Positions 23,246 to 36,050 are shown, counted from the stretch's first letter. The stretch: DNA of 64,000 bases from Neurospora crassa OR74A (GCF_000182925.2 NC_026507.1:1550001-1614000), one strand, 5' to 3'. Notes: generated from the sequence alone by a model not told the origin. Made by a program: numbers and translations.

Positions 23246-24489
23246 TTAGTTCTGGCCCTGCCTCTGCTTCTGGCCCTGGTTGAACTGGCCCTGCTTCTGG
23301 TTGTTCTGGTTGTTCTGGGCCTGGTTCTGGTTCTGGCCCTGAGTGCCCCTGTTCTTTCCCTTTTGACCAGCAGCATTGTTGCCAGCGTTGTTTCCGCCGT
23401 TGTTCTTGTTGCCACCATTGCCACCACGGTTCTTGCCATTACCGGCACCGGCATTGTTACCGTTACCATTGCCAGCAGCACCCGTAGCCGTAGGAGCGGC
23501 AGCAGCACCACCACCCAGCACCACGGTAGGGGTCAGAACGGGGGCGGACTTGCTCACAAAGCCGGCGGCAAGAATGGCGCTGACGGCGGCGGCGTTCTGC
23601 TGCGCCTCGCTGGATCCGGCCTTGCGGTTGGCTTCGGCGGCAATGGGGAGGGTGGCCACGCTGATCAGGCGCTCGTCCTCAATGTCATTGATGTTCTTGA
23701 AGGTCTGGATGTTGTCGGGCGTGTTGAGGGTCGGCTTGACGTCGGTTTGCTGGACAGCGAAGCAGCCACCGAAGGGACCGGCGACGGCGTTGTTACGGCA
23801 ACGGACAGTGCAGATGTTGCCGGTGGAGGCTAGTGTGGGAGGACAGATGTTAGTGTCGGATCATGGTGGAGGAAGAGAAGAAAAAGAAGAAAAAGAGTGA
23901 GGGTAACATACCGCCAGTGCAGTGGAAGTTATCCGGCATGGTCACGGTAAAGTTGAACTCCTGGATCTTGTTCTGCGAGATGCCGTTGGCTCCGGGCACG
24001 TTGTTGGTGACAGTCAGGTTCTGGCTGATCTTGCCCGAGTTGGAGGTCTCGTCCAGGTCGCAGACATAGGGACCGGCGCCGTCGGCGTTGACCTGGTGGA
24101 TTGTCACGGTGATCTTGCTGCCCGCCTTGACCTTGGTTACGGCGCCCTCAGCCAGCGCTGCCTCGGTGTTCTCGGCGATGTCGATGTTGCCTGTAAGCTG
24201 CGTACGACCGCAGTTGTTGACCAAGTTCGCCTTGATCTCGGCATCGCGCATGATGACCGAGTCAAGCTGGCAGGGGTTGATGGTGGTGCAGTTGCGGGCG
24301 ATTTCAGGGTTGACTTTGAAAGGTTAGTCAGTTGGACTTGAACACACAGCACTTGTTGGATAGATGACACATACCTCCGAATCCGACAGATGGTGGCGAA
24401 CCAGACTCGCCCTGAGCGGCCAAAATCACACCATGTGCTTTGGCAAGAGCAACGAAAGCCGCCAGCGGGAAGGTAGTAGAGAAACGCAT
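23246..24489 (-). CDS. Secreted Egh16/MAS-type protein with Asn/Gly/Gln-rich tail
   Basis: Three exons on the minus strand: 24489-24375, 24313-23912 and 23829-23246 (introns of 61 and 82 bp, GTATGT donors, phases fit); 366 residues. A signal peptide of about 18 residues ends AKA, so the mature chain would begin His-Gly-Val. The body (to about residue 230) has paired Cys motifs (NCTTINPCQ, VNNCGR, PYVCDLD, FHCTGG, VRCRNN, GGCF) matching the Egh16/MAS1-MAS3/GAS family, proteins made during infection-structure formation in plant pathogens; here the organism is a saprotroph and the role is unknown. The last ~100 residues are repetitive Asn/Gly/Gln/Lys. No GPI signal follows. Confidence 0.87.
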
Positions 24490-24690
24490 GATGAAGGATA
24501 GTCGTCGAAAAAAAGAGTATCGTAAAGAGAAGGACTTTGGTAAACAAACACTGAGTGAACTAGATAAGATGGGATGCAGCCTGCTGCGAAGAAAGAAAGA
24601 AGTGAAGAGAGAAACGATTGCTGGAACACACTGGATAGAGAGCTGTTGTGTGAAAGAATATCGACATTCATGAGGGGGAATCAACAGACT

Positions 24691-24697
24691 CTATATA
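24691..24697 (-). promoter_or_regulatory. Putative TATA box of the Egh16-like gene
   Basis: TATATAG on the minus strand about 200 bp upstream of the ATG at 24489. No other promoter signal can be placed with confidence. Confidence 0.45.
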
Positions 24698-27564
24698 CTG
24701 CATCTGGGAACTCCAAGTGAGGAGTTCAGGGGGTGCCCAAGTGGAACTGATGTGCACATTCTGATCGCAGAACACACGGCCGATGTTTCTTGTTCATCCT
24801 GCGGCATGTCTTTCCGGTCAATCCTAGATCGACTCGGCTTCGTAAAAGCTTATTCACAGGCGAGGTAGATCCAAAACGGTTGAGGCTCAGGGGCACTGCA
24901 GGGATCTCGTTGACATATAGGCAGGGTTTGGTTTACAATTTTGCGGATGGTGAAAACGAGGAAGCCTGGAGTAGAGGGTGGTATGTAACTCCTTGGGGTT
25001 TCACTGACGTTATCCTGCATGGGCCTTATCTGGGCCCGATATATGCCATTTTGCATCTTTTGATACCCGGGCTCGTACGAGTCAGGTGACATTGTAGGTA
25101 GGGGTAGCGACTTAACACGAGCGAACCCGCAACTCGCCCAGTCTCATGTCAGTGGGTCCGTGTGACAGTTAACGGCAACCGTTGCCATCCTCGCGTGTAC
25201 TAAAACGAATGTGACTGGATAAAACGTGCTTGTTTGAGATAGCCTTTCCCCGTTGTTTGGGAAGTTGGATGCCTGTCGGCTCGTTGCCGAGGAGGTGTAC
25301 ACTACACCTGTCAAACTACACCGGTCAATGTAACTAGTTCCGTCATTACCTGTTCTTCGCATTAGGGGGCTTTTTTCTCTCTTACATAACAAAACCGGGA
25401 ATACGCTCGGGCGGCTGAAATCGTTTGCATCTGATGGGTCAGGTTCTCTGTGTTTGCAGCAGGGGGGGGCTTGCTTTAACAGGGGTCATTATTGTAAGGT
25501 CCCATCTGGATGTCAATGCAAAGTCTGGGCCGTCAGTGTTGCATAAAGCCGTTAGCGGTTAGCGGTCTTGGCCACCTAGAGGGCAAAAGGGGGGGGGGGG
25601 GGGGGTTTAGCATTAACAGGTACAACACCCGTCAACATCGCCACCCAACGATAAACAAAGGCAAAACATACCTCTACCTGCACCAATATGTTTTCCTCCA
25701 GGCACTCATATGGTAGGTGCAAGCAAGCAAATGTTTTGTTTCGACCACAGCGGGAAAAATCCAACAGAGCTTGGGATAATGCCAAAACCAAGTTCGGATA
25801 TCCGTTCGGTAACTTTTTCCAAAGTCATCATACCTTCAAAGCGCCGATGTCACCTCCAGGTTGCACTGATATCGCCGCTTTGACATATAAAGCCGTTGGA
25901 TATGGAACAGAATTTCATAAACCCTGTCAGTGCTACATTCTTAGTGTAGTCTAGAAAAGGGGTGTTGCTGTTGGAACACTTCGGGCTAGTCGAGAATATG
26001 AGTGCGTGGAGGAAAGATAGTAGGTTCCTGTTGGATGGACGTGATGATCGCCAAATGATCATGGTATCCTTCGGATAGGTCGAGAAGAAATCTCGGCCAT
26101 TTCCTCGCATTGCCAGTGTTAAATGAGCAATTCGCATCTTTCAACTCCCAGCAACAGCCGTTGGGAGGTAAAGTCTGCCCAACGATGAGCATTTACGTCT
26201 TTGAGCCTAGGTCCATGAACTGTCACTTGCGACACCGTTCACACACGACTGGTAGAAAATTTCCAAAAGTGAAAAGGTCATTGACTAGAGAACGCGCCCA
26301 TTGTACGCTGTTTGATCGTGTGAAGGACAGCACTAGAAGCAATGGGGCCGTGAATATGTTGACACGCAGCTATAAGATGTTCCGCTCAACACTTGATCGA
26401 CGAGTTGAATGGTCAGCCACTTACAATCTATCCAGGTATAGGCTACGGCGGACTGACCGTAGAACGAATACTCACGTCTGCCGACGGTCACTCTGTCTCT
26501 CAACAAAACCGTCGAATCACTAACCTTCCATCATTCCCTCAAGTCCGGTAACACAACTATAACGTCACAAGTGCACCGAAACTTCATCACCGATCGAAAC
26601 CGTCAAATCGCAAAAGAAATGGGTTGCCTCTGCAGTATACTCGCCTTCATCTTCCTCCTCGACGGTGGCGGCGAGAGGGTGACCTGGCACATGTGGAAAC
26701 CATCACCTGCGCATTTAGAAGAGGGACGCGAAGTACGAACTGCCCCAAGGGCAGATATTGGGGACAACATTACCAAGAGCGGCGAAAGTGCCGGTGTTCA
26801 GCGTGCCCGGGACAAAGGACATAAGCAGGGTAGAGCGGAGATAATGAAGGTCCGGCGCACCCGGTCAATTACGTGTTAACAAGATGAGGCCGTGACCGTG
26901 GAGTCAAGAGGTGATGGAGATTGAAAAGCGGTTATGGGATGGTTCGAGGGGCAGTGGCGGAACGGGCCGAGGCTGTTGATGCATCGATGCGTTGATGCGT
27001 GGATACACACTAGCTGGGAGGTATGGCGGTGCGAACACACGACTTGGTGGGTGTCTGGTACCGGTAGGCTGGAATAATATGAGCAACTTCGGGGCCAGAG
27101 GTCAGAGACAAGAGGTATAATTCCAGTAAGGGAAAAAAGGGACCGAGAGGAGGCCACGAGGGTTTTCGTCCGAACTTCCTCACTGCACCATGCTCATTTC
27201 CCAGGCGTTGGTTGGTTCATCTGATCACTGCTTCCACAATTCGCGATCATGAACAATAGGAAGTTACAATTTTCGCTGTCTTGTCAGATATATTGTTGGC
27301 CATTTGGTGTCGGTTGTCGAAGTGACGCACGGAAATTTGATTCTCGATTTGTATTCCCTGATGAAATGAAAAGGACGTTTTCCTTGGTTGTCTGGTGTTG
27401 GCTTTTCCTTTAACTTATTTCTGGAAAGGTGGACGCAGGCAACGAAAAAGTCGCCATTCCATGAAAGAAAATTGTCATCATCCACAACTGTCCGAGCCCA
27501 CAACCTTGAATATCTTTCCGCATCTAATCAGAAGCTATAGACGTCGGCAAGCAAGGCACAAGGC
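24698..27564. other. Spacer, no gene recognised
   Basis: A 2.9-kb stretch with only short unconvincing frames on both strands; the longest (26110-26523 and 26571-26879) have no start context, no splice-linked partners and no recognisable domain. A 17-nt G run lies at 25589-25605. Confidence 0.5.
25589..25605. repeat. Poly(G) tract, 17 nt
   Basis: Uninterrupted G run in spacer. Confidence 0.9.
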
Positions 27565-28342
27565 ATGGTAAGTATCGAGCTAACCAGATCCGGCATCATT
27601 TCTCCACGAGCCATAATTCATTGTGAGGTCGTGTTGTTAACTTTCTCAGGCTAACTCCACCCTCGCCGATGACACCGGACCAGCAGGCATCCCGGCAGAT
27701 GGCTTCTATCAGAAGTTCAAGATCCCCATGTTGATTCTTTTCAGCACCCTTGCCGTTGCCATTCTGGGCTCGACCATCTGGCAATGCTGCTTCCGAGTGA
27801 AGAAGAGCGATGAGCTCGAACCCCAATCCCCCCTCCCCACTTTCGTAGGACCCAGCGGCGTGAGAAGAGAACATATCCACCTCCCTTACCCGCACTCCCC
27901 CCACTACCGTCCGTACGGTGGCAGCCATGGATCTAGCACCAGAAGCAAAGTACGAGGCAGGGAGGGAAGGGAAGTGATCCAAACAACTTCGGGATGGCTG
28001 CGTCATGCTGGTCCTAACCGTCCTTTGTATCGGAACTGGCCACAGGCAGAAACTCGCGTGAGAATCAGGGTACCGCCGACAACGGGAACACCACTGGATG
28101 GAGCTTATTCCATGGCTTATATGCAGGAAGAAATGCGTCAAGAACAGCCGCAGCAGCATCGAGAAGGAAGACAGCAGGAAGAGTACGAGATGGAGGCGCA
28201 CCGATTGGAGACGAGGGAGCCAACACCACCCCCGCCGTATAAGGCTAGAAGGTCCACGGATGACACGGTTGATCGTCCACCAGGTTGCTTGTGTGCCCAT
28301 GTGTCGAAATCCAGTGGGAGCGAAGGTTTGAGGCACCTGTGA
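27565..28342 (+). CDS. Small single-pass membrane protein with PPPPY motif
   Basis: The coding part of exon 1 is just the ATG (27565-27567), followed at once by GTAAGT; the 82-bp intron ends TTTCTCAG at 27649 and exon 2 runs 27650-28342 in phase 0, giving 231 residues. Seen: a short polar N-terminus, one hydrophobic segment (about residues 28-49) ending in a Cys pair, then a polar cytoplasmic-type tail rich in Pro, Arg and Gln. A PPPPY sequence near residue 200 fits a PPxY ligand for WW-domain ubiquitin ligases of the Rsp5 type (inference). Not a family I recognise. A 339-residue frame on the opposite strand is rejected because it lacks these signals. It converges on the DPH2 gene, 304 bp away. 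Confidence 0.75.
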
Positions 28343-28646
28343 GGGAAAGGCGGGCTCATCGCTAACGTTTGGCGAGAATTGACCGAGTTCAGGCGTGGTG
28401 GTCGTGGTGGTCGTGGTGGTTACAGTAGTACTCCCGTCCGGTACAGTAGTACTCCGTCGGTGATGGTAAAGGATGGAAGCAGATAGGTCCCAAGTGGCGA
28501 AGAAGTCCAACAACTGAGTTGTGTCCGTGGCCCCAACGTCACGCTCGTGAGTCCAAGATATTTCCAATCCATTCGCTTTTCTGTGGGTATCACTCCTACC
28601 TATATTCGTGTCCAATCGTGGCTACCTAGATCAAATGCCCTCTTCT

Positions 28647-30455
28647 TCAGGACATCAAGTGCTTCTCTCCTTCTCCGCCAACCGTGTAGCCTCTAGCCAC
28701 TCCGCCTCTACCTTCTTCAATCGTCATGCTGGCCTCCTCGTCGAAATCGGTACCCAAACCGACCCATGTCCGTTGAGTACGAAGATACTCTGCACCGGGG
28801 CTAACGACGCCGTTGACTGATGCCAATTCCTGGGCTTTGGATCTAAGGGTCAAAGCGCTTGACCGTGGCGGCGCATCTGGCTTGTCAGACGAATCCTCCT
28901 TCTTTGCACTCTTGGGTTTCGACGCGGCCATGCGCATAGGCCTACTATGGCTGACAAGTTTTCCTGTCCTCCAGTCAAACTCGGGTGGTGCCGACTCCTC
29001 CTCGCTGTCCAATTCGCCATCACCAGAGGCTTGCTCGGCACCGGCTGTATCTTGTGCCTCGTTGTTCTCATTTTCCTCGGACTTCTTCTCCCCAGGCTTT
29101 TCGTCGATTGGTGGCTTGACAGCTTCGATGCCACCCCACCACTCGCCGGTCCAAACTCTTTCATCGTCACTGGCGAGGGCGAGCTCGAGCTCAAAGGGCG
29201 TGATGACGGGCTTGTAGAAGCCGGCATCATCCTCAATAAGAGAACTCTCCCAGCAGCCGACCACCACCCAGCCGTCAATTTCAGCAAAATTGGCAAGCTT
29301 GGCTGGATTCAGTTTTCCAACCACCATTGTGTAACTTTTCTTCCCGGCAGCAGCGATTTGCTTGCGGATGCTATCGATAGAGGAAAGGTAGTTGGAAACG
29401 GAGAGGGTGTTGACAAGTATGCCGATAATGCCAGCCGTTGTCAGGGAGAGGAGGCGGGCGTAACGGCGGCCAAGGAGGCGCTGAGCGGAGTACAGCGAGG
29501 AGCTATCAGAAGAGGTCTGGAAGATGTAAAGGTTCTTAACTCTGGAGCACAGGGCGAGGAGGAGCGCGGTTGGCGGTTGGGAGATGTGGAAAATGGAGTA
29601 GTCTCGGAGATCCAGACCCGTCGAGGTTTCGCTGCCATGGCTGATTTCCACCTCTTTGCCTTGGGCGTCCACAACTTTTCTGTTTGGTATCCTGCCCATG
29701 GGGTTGTGAACAATCTCGGTGGCTAGCAAGTTGACGTAACCACCGCTTTGGAGTTCGGACAATAATGACGGGACGTGAACTTGGTATGTAACGTCGGCCA
29801 TGAGGACCACCTTGGCCTCTTTATCTGGGTATTCCTTTTCGAATTTGACGAGGGCAGCATCGCGGTCGAGGATGTGCTTGGTGAAGACATAGATTACGGG
29901 AAGACGGGAAGTAGGCGAGAGGCACGAGCGGCCGTAGTGGACAACGACATCAGCGTTAACGTGTTCGGCGGCAATCTCGTCGACGCAGCAGGCGCTGTAC
30001 GAGGTATCGGCGAGGACGTATACCCGACGGGCCTTGGGCTGTGATTCCACTGGGGCGGGAGCTTGTTTACCACATCCACACCCCGTACCGTTTTGTTGGA
30101 CATTGCGACCGCATTGTCCGTTGTTCGTGGTGGAGGGCTCGGGGCAGGCTGTCGCCGTTGACTGCAAGTCTGCGGTAGACGTCGGCACTGTCGGTTGTGG
30201 TAGAGAAGCAAGCTCTGCTTCTAGAAGTTGGACCACTCTGGGGGCATCGCAAAGCATGTGGTCGGGAAACTGTAGGCCAATTCTCCTCCATCCTCCCTCT
30301 CCAACTTCCTTCGCTGTCCTCGTGATTTCGTAGATGTCGCGGAGTTCATCATCTGATTTCGCCTTGGTCTGGTCATCGGTCGGGACCACTGCGTATTCGA
30401 ATAGGTGATCTTCCGGTGTGGACAGAACCGGTGCCGCGTTTAGTTCGCCAGCCAT
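28647..30455 (-). CDS. dph2: 2-(3-amino-3-carboxypropyl)histidine synthase subunit 2 (diphthamide biosynthesis protein 2)
   Basis: Single exon, 602 residues. With DPH1 this radical-SAM-type iron-sulfur protein transfers the 3-amino-3-carboxypropyl group from S-adenosylmethionine to the target histidine of elongation factor 2, the first step of diphthamide synthesis in the cytosol. Seen: the GLQFPDHML motif (about 60-68), a low-complexity insert (about 88-140), [15 protein letters not shown] (about 146-160) with Cys 156/157, [10 protein letters not shown] (about 172-181), and [16 protein letters not shown] near Cys 401, the positions where DPH2 proteins keep cluster-type Cys. The C-terminal 150 residues are acidic then basic and less conserved. 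The start at 30455 has a short leader; no intron is needed. Confidence 0.93.
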
Positions 30456-30968
30456 TGTGTGTCGAGCGCGGCTATACTGTTGTCAAAGAGGACGGCTGGC
30501 TGTTGACTTGTAACTTTTGTTTGTTGCCAGGGAAATGTTTTAATTTTGTTTTCGCCCCGCGTCACTGGCGACGAAGGCTTGCGACGGAATGTCGGGTGGG
30601 GTTGAAATTTTCTGGTCGGCGGCGGGGCCTGCTGAGAAATTACCCCGCGATTTGGGCGTCGCGGGTACCTGAGCCCTACGCATTCGGTGGGGTTTAGCGG
30701 AACAGTGGGCTGAGCCAACAACGTTTGGGGGGGTGGGGGGAAGGGGAAGGGGGTGTGAATCGCAAATCCAGAGTACCTACCTACCTTGAGGTAGCCTGGG
30801 CTCTCATTTACATTTCCCATCCCATCTCTTCCTCTCCTTTACTTTTTTTCTCGACACTTTCATCAATTGCAAAATAGAGAACTATTTGCGCCGTTGATCA
30901 TTTCGCATTAACATTAGGTATCTAGCTATCCAATTGCTTTTTCTCTATATCCAATATCCAACACATGA

Positions 30969-32541
30969 CTAGAACTTGACCCGCGGGTCGAAGCCGACAG
31001 CGAGAACGCGGGCGGACGTATAACACGCCAGGGCGACGAAGTACGAAAGGCCCGAGAAGATGATGACGGCTCGCCAGCCCGTCTCAGCAGAGCCCATCTC
31101 CAACAGGGCGCCGCCGATGGGTACACTGCTGAGCGTGCCGAAACTGGCCACCATCATGGCCGTCGAGTAGTATCGACCGAATTGGCGAGCGTCGCACAAC
31201 TGTCCAAGACATACGGGTACAAGGCCGAGGTTGCTTCCGCTCGCAAATCCAAAGAGCACAGCGTATCCGATCAGCACCGACTTGGACATGGCTGCCGGAA
31301 GCCACATGGCCAACACGAGAATCACACACAGCGAGATGGTGATGATGACCACGTTGAACCGTCCAATGCGATCAGCAAAGAGACCGGGGAGCACACGGCC
31401 CAACACAGACCCGGCGTTGAGGTACGATAGGAGAAGGTAGCTCTCGGTTGCATCCTGACCATGCGCCGCTGCGTACGAGACAATGTACGTCAGGGGCATG
31501 AACAGCCCCCACTCCATGAAGAAGATGCCGATCGCCGAAAAGGCATAGCGAAGGTCTCGGAATCCGGAAAAGTCGGGCAAAAGTGACGACATCTTGGGTT
31601 TGTCTTGGCTGATCTTGGGCTTCAGACGAGTCTTGATAAAGAGGTTGGCGGGCACGGCGAGGCCGAGCATAATGAAGCCAAGAATGCGGCAACTCCAGGG
31701 GAACCCAATCGAGGGGAGGGTATACCGCAACATGATGGGGAACATGATACCGCCAATGCCGCCGGAAATGGTAGCAACACCGGTTGCCAGTCCACGGCGC
31801 ACGTGGAAGAAGTGTGTGATCGACCCGTACGCAGGGCAGTTAAGAAGGGCACCGCCCAAGCCACCGAGCACAGGGTATGTCAGCATGATTTGATAATAAG
31901 CTGTGTCTGTCGTTAGCACCATATGCCATCCACAACTAGGGGCGGAAGTGTTGTAAGGACTTACTCTTGCTGAGACTCAACAACATCAAGCTGAGGACAA
32001 CCAGCAGACTACCCACGGCCACCAGGAGGCGCGCTCCATGCCGATCGAAAATGGGGCCAACTTGGATGCCCACAAAAAAGACGATAAAGAGGTAGAGCGA
32101 AAAGATCCAACCGATCTCGGATGCGCTGTGGTTGACAAGCTGATGTGTCGAAAAATATGATTCAAAGACGGCCGCAGAGTTGATGAGTCCAAACACCGAT
32201 ATCATGGCACAAAAGGACCCAAACACTACCAGCCAGCCCTGCAGGCCACCTTCGGGAAAGTCGATTACGGTGGTCGCCGCAGACGGCTGCCGGGCAAGGC
32301 CGTTCTCGCACTTGACGCCCTCATCATCAGGGCTGTCGCTGAGGTCTTGGATGGTGTCGGATTCCGGTCCCGAGTCCCGCTCGTCTGAGTTGGCTTCACG
32401 CTTTGAGACGAACGATCCGCCCTTTTCCTGGTCGCTGGAATCGATAAAGATCGGGAGTGTTGACAATGACTCGCCCGCGGGGGGCTGCTGATGGTTTTTT
32501 AGGCAGCTGTCCTCTGCATTAGGAGCTCGACCTAGGGTCAT
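30969..32541 (-). CDS. Major facilitator superfamily transporter, monocarboxylate-porter type
   Basis: Exons 32541-31965 and 31900-30969 with a 64-bp intron (GTAAGT donor, GCTAAC branch, ACAG acceptor; phase 1); 502 residues. A hydrophilic N-terminal region of about 95 residues precedes PEGGLQGWLVVFGSF, the entry motif of the fungal monocarboxylate-transporter (Mch) family, and about 12 hydrophobic segments follow. FDRHGARLL (loop 2-3) and ADRIGRFNV (loop 8-9) fit the MFS loop motifs. Expected to move a small organic acid or related solute across a membrane; the substrate cannot be told. Several fungal Mch proteins do not carry classical monocarboxylates, so the name gives the family only. 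Confidence 0.88.
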
Positions 32542-34199
32542 TTATCCGGGGGTTTTTCCTTTGGGCGACAGATTATCTCGAGTCTCGAAAGATAGCTTCC
32601 AAGGTCGGGAGTGATGGTCAGGGCTGTCTCCTGCTCGTTCAGGGACGAGGTCAACAAAAAGATGATGCTCTTTTCCTAAATGAAAGAATGCACGTTCTTC
32701 AGCTTCAGTCACTGTGAACAAGAAGTGGCGGTATCTGGCCCTTAAGTGGAGGGGCTAGGTGGAGGACAAAGCGGGCTCAACAGGGATTCCACGCAAGAAA
32801 AAAAAAACTTTCTTTGCAAATCGCCGGGGCGGGGTGGGCAGGGTGGCTGGACTCTGGAATGGCGGAGAGGCTTCTCGGTTCCTTTCTCAAGACTTCTCTG
32901 GATTCTGGAAAACATCAAACATGAAACATCACTGGCACGGCTATGTGTACGGTCCCACCAGTTGTTAGCGTGATGGCGGCCGTCCGAGGAGAATCAGTTT
33001 CTCTCACGTAACAAGCCGGCTTGGCAGACTCCCGGACCAACAAGGTCTCCGAGAGCGTCCGGTGTGGATGTCGGAAAAGTATGGGGCCGTGGGGGCTAAA
33101 GCCGTTGGCCAGCGCCGGCGGTGACCCTTTGATTTTCAGGCACCGCTCCCGGAGCACGGCGTCCACCGCTTACTTGTATGCGCCGTCATTCGCTGGCTTT
33201 GCTTTGTGACCGCAACCGATGTGTTATTTGTTTGCGGAGGCTTTAACTTTGTATCAGAGAAGTGTGCAAAATCGTTTGCCTTGAAAGAACGTGACGTCGA
33301 TACCTACTGCATAGTATGCAAGTGTATGTATAGTGTACTTCCTGTCTCCATTCGTTCAAGTTGTTGCGTTCTAGCTGGCATCCCCAAATTGATTCGGTTG
33401 GCTGTGCGTACCCCTTTCACGTGCACCGGTGGAAGGCAACGTATTGTCTACACTGTCGTGACTGTCCTCAGAATTTGCGGTTTCGCTCAGTATTTGTCTA
33501 CTGTGTACAAACAAGCTCATAATCACCGCGTCTCACCGTTCTCCTGCCTCAAAAATTTATTTTGGACACGAGAGCCGAAGCGTCCCTTTGTAGGCATGTG
33601 CGGTCATCACTGCAGCACCTGAGCTTTTCATTGGCCAGCAACGGCTTACGGCCCTACCTTACACAGTCAAGCTAGGACAACTTGAAATCACTGTAGCATC
33701 GTAAGTACAGTACCTCGGTAGGTACATAGTAGTGTGCGCCCTTGGTTGTCAATCATCACCAACCCCAAGGATTTCACTACCTAACCCGTCAACGCTCAGT
33801 GGCAATTGACGTCAAGTTTGGTTGCGTACCTCTAGGTTTGATGGTTCGGGCACTTCAGTTCTCTTTGTTTTTCTTTGTTCTCGCCCTTGTTCGACGTTTA
33901 GTCAAGCTATGACAGTCAAAAAGAAAACAGCGCTATCAACTAGAAAATTTCCGTTATGGACATACGACACAGAAAAACCTGTTGCTTGTCCTATTTGTGC
34001 GGCTGTACCCTTGCTCTTGTGTAGGCAGCAGAGTTGATCATCGTCTTACTGTGTAAATGCCACTTTGCGCTACCACCACAACCTGCATCATCTGGCGATC
34101 TTTGATGTTTGTATTTGTTTGAGATGCGCTTGCCAAGCTCACAGAGCCACACGGTAGAAACTGCTGGGCCATCTGTCATCTCACGTTCCAAATTGAAAG
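32542..34199. other. Divergent spacer, no gene recognised
   Basis: Lies between the start of the minus-strand transporter and the plus-strand mannosyltransferase, so it holds both promoters. Short frames only; one CCTA/TAGG motif near 33716-33726. Confidence 0.5.
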
Positions 34200-35711
34200 A
34201 TGGGTTACCACCACCGCACATCTTCCCGGCTGGGCACGCTGCCTCTCGCGTTTGACCTGCCGGCGCGAGTAGGACAGATCTTCATGTTGCAATTTCGACG
34301 ACTTCGGCGCTCAGGGCGCAATGGACGCCGAATCAAGCTCCTTCTCAAGTTCGCATTACCGCTCCTGGTCCTATACCTTATCGATCTGCCCATTCATCTC
34401 TACCGCACGCGCGTTGCGCGCCCTCATCAGGATCTCGACCAGCCGTTCGCGACAGGATGTCTGGACCCGTCGGTTACCGCCGCGCAGCCGCGCGAGAACG
34501 CCACTTTTGTCATGCTGGCGCGGAATAGCGAAATTGAAGGTGCAAAAGCAACAGTGGCGAATATCGAACGGCAGTTCAACCGGTGGTTTCACTACCCGAT
34601 TATGTTCCTGAACGACGCTCCGTGGTCAGAGGAATTCAAGGATGTACTAAGCAGGGCTGTGAGCAATGGGACTGAGGTCAGGTTCGAGGTCATCGAGAAG
34701 GGAAAGTGGGGGTTTCCTGAGGAAATGAATGAGAAGGAAAAGACAAAGGCCAGATTGCAGATGAAGAAGCAGGGTGAGCGAGGTGTGGGCTATGGTGACA
34801 TGGAGAGTTATCATCACATGTGTCGGTTTTACTCTGGGTACGTCTCCCGATGTGTTTGGTGTGATAGGTCCACATGCTAACCCTGATGTTTTCGCAAAAA
34901 CAGCGAGTTCTACAATCTCGAAGCCCTGAGGCCCTACAAGTGGTACTGGCGCCTCGAGCCAAGTGTACGCTACAGCTGTGCCCTCACATACGACCCTTTT
35001 GCGGAAATGGCTCGTCACGACAAGGTCTACGGCTGGACGATAGCGCTCTGGGAGGTTGGCGACACCTGCCCGTCCCTATTCAAGACCACCGACGACTACC
35101 GAATCGAAAAGGGTATTCCCCGGACGCCCACCTGGAACGCCTTGTTACAAGTGATGTGGTTCCCCGCGCCCGTCCGTTGGTTTCTCGGCTTGTTTCGGGT
35201 ACGGGAGCACGACAACTCCGGCAACAAGTGGAACATGTGCCACTACTGGAGCAACTTTGAGATTGCCAATCTGGACTTCTTCCGCGGCCGCGAGTACCAG
35301 GATTACTTCCGCTACCTGGACAGCAAAGGCGGCTTCTACTCGGAGCGCTGGGGCGATGCGCCGGTGCACACGCTCGCCGTGCACATGCTTCTCCCGCCCG
35401 AGAAGATTCATCACTTTTCGGATATTGGCTACGAGCATGACACGCTGTGGCAGTGTCCGGGAAATGCACCGATGGACCAGCAACTCCTCGGTAACAAGGC
35501 GCTGCGTGACATGGGCAGGATGACACTGCCGTCGGAGGGAGGGACAGGATGCAGGTGCAAATGCCAGGAGAATAAGAGGAGGAGGAATATCAATAGTCAG
35601 TGCACGAGCGAGCTGACGAGGCCAGTGGCGTTTCATAGGCCAAGCTGGTGGGAGAGGCACAATGGAGTGTATCACTATGCTGTAAATAACCCAAATAATC
35701 CGAGGAAGTGA
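34200..35711 (+). CDS. KRE2/MNT1-family alpha-1,2-mannosyltransferase (GT15)
   Basis: Exons 34200-34837 and 34904-35711 with a 66-bp intron (GTACGT donor, GCTAAC branch, ACAG acceptor; phase 2); 481 residues. A type II Golgi enzyme adding alpha-1,2-mannose from GDP-mannose to O- and N-linked glycans of secreted and wall proteins. Seen: a basic N-terminus, one hydrophobic anchor (about residues 47-68), then the lumenal domain with NATFVMLARNSE, FRWFHYPIMFLND-like and YHHMCRFYSG blocks, LRPYKWYWRLEP, and MCHYWSNFEIANLDFFR, in which Glu 332 corresponds to the catalytic-site Glu of yeast Kre2. The C-terminus has a Cys-rich RCKCQ segment. An ATG 28 codons downstream would keep the anchor; I chose the first. 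Confidence 0.94.
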
Positions 35712-35961
35712 GTGAGGTTTTGGGAGATGGGAACAACGGGTTGGAATTCCGCGCCAGTCGCTCTCAGTTTTCTACAAACTTCGTGTTTCCGTTTCAAGAC
35801 AGGAAGTCTTGTACCCTTCTAGAAGGCTTACTCGATAGATAGCCCATGATTCATAATCGGCAAAGTCATCACAAACGAAATCATGGCGTTGATGTTGGCA
35901 TTCTGGAACATGCATCCCATGCTCCATATATAAAAACCAGGTTCACACCAGCATACATCAA

Positions 35962-36050
35962 GCGGGTTTAGCTCAGTTGGGAGAGCGTCAGACTGAAGTC
36001 CACTTCACTCATAAATCTGAAGGTCGTGTGTTCGATCCACACAAACCGCA
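35962..36050 (+). tRNA. tRNA-Phe (GAA) with 16-nt intron, copy 1
   Basis: Acceptor stem GCGGGTT/AACCCGC-type pairing, D-arm GCTC...GAGC, anticodon stem TCAGA/TCTGA, loop CTGAAGA after removal of the intron at 35999-36014, T-arm GTGTG-TTCGATC-CACAC and discriminator A. Anticodon GAA. A T-run follows (AACTTTTTGT). Confidence 0.96.

Noticed and set aside
23363-23900. Plus-strand frames opposite the Egh16-like gene
   Set aside because: Mirror of repetitive Ala/Gly/Asn codons.
27596-28615. 339-codon minus-strand frame opposite the PPPPY membrane protein
   Set aside because: The plus strand has a clean ATG-intron-exon structure, a membrane helix and ordinary composition; the antisense has Thr runs from a GGT repeat and no domain.
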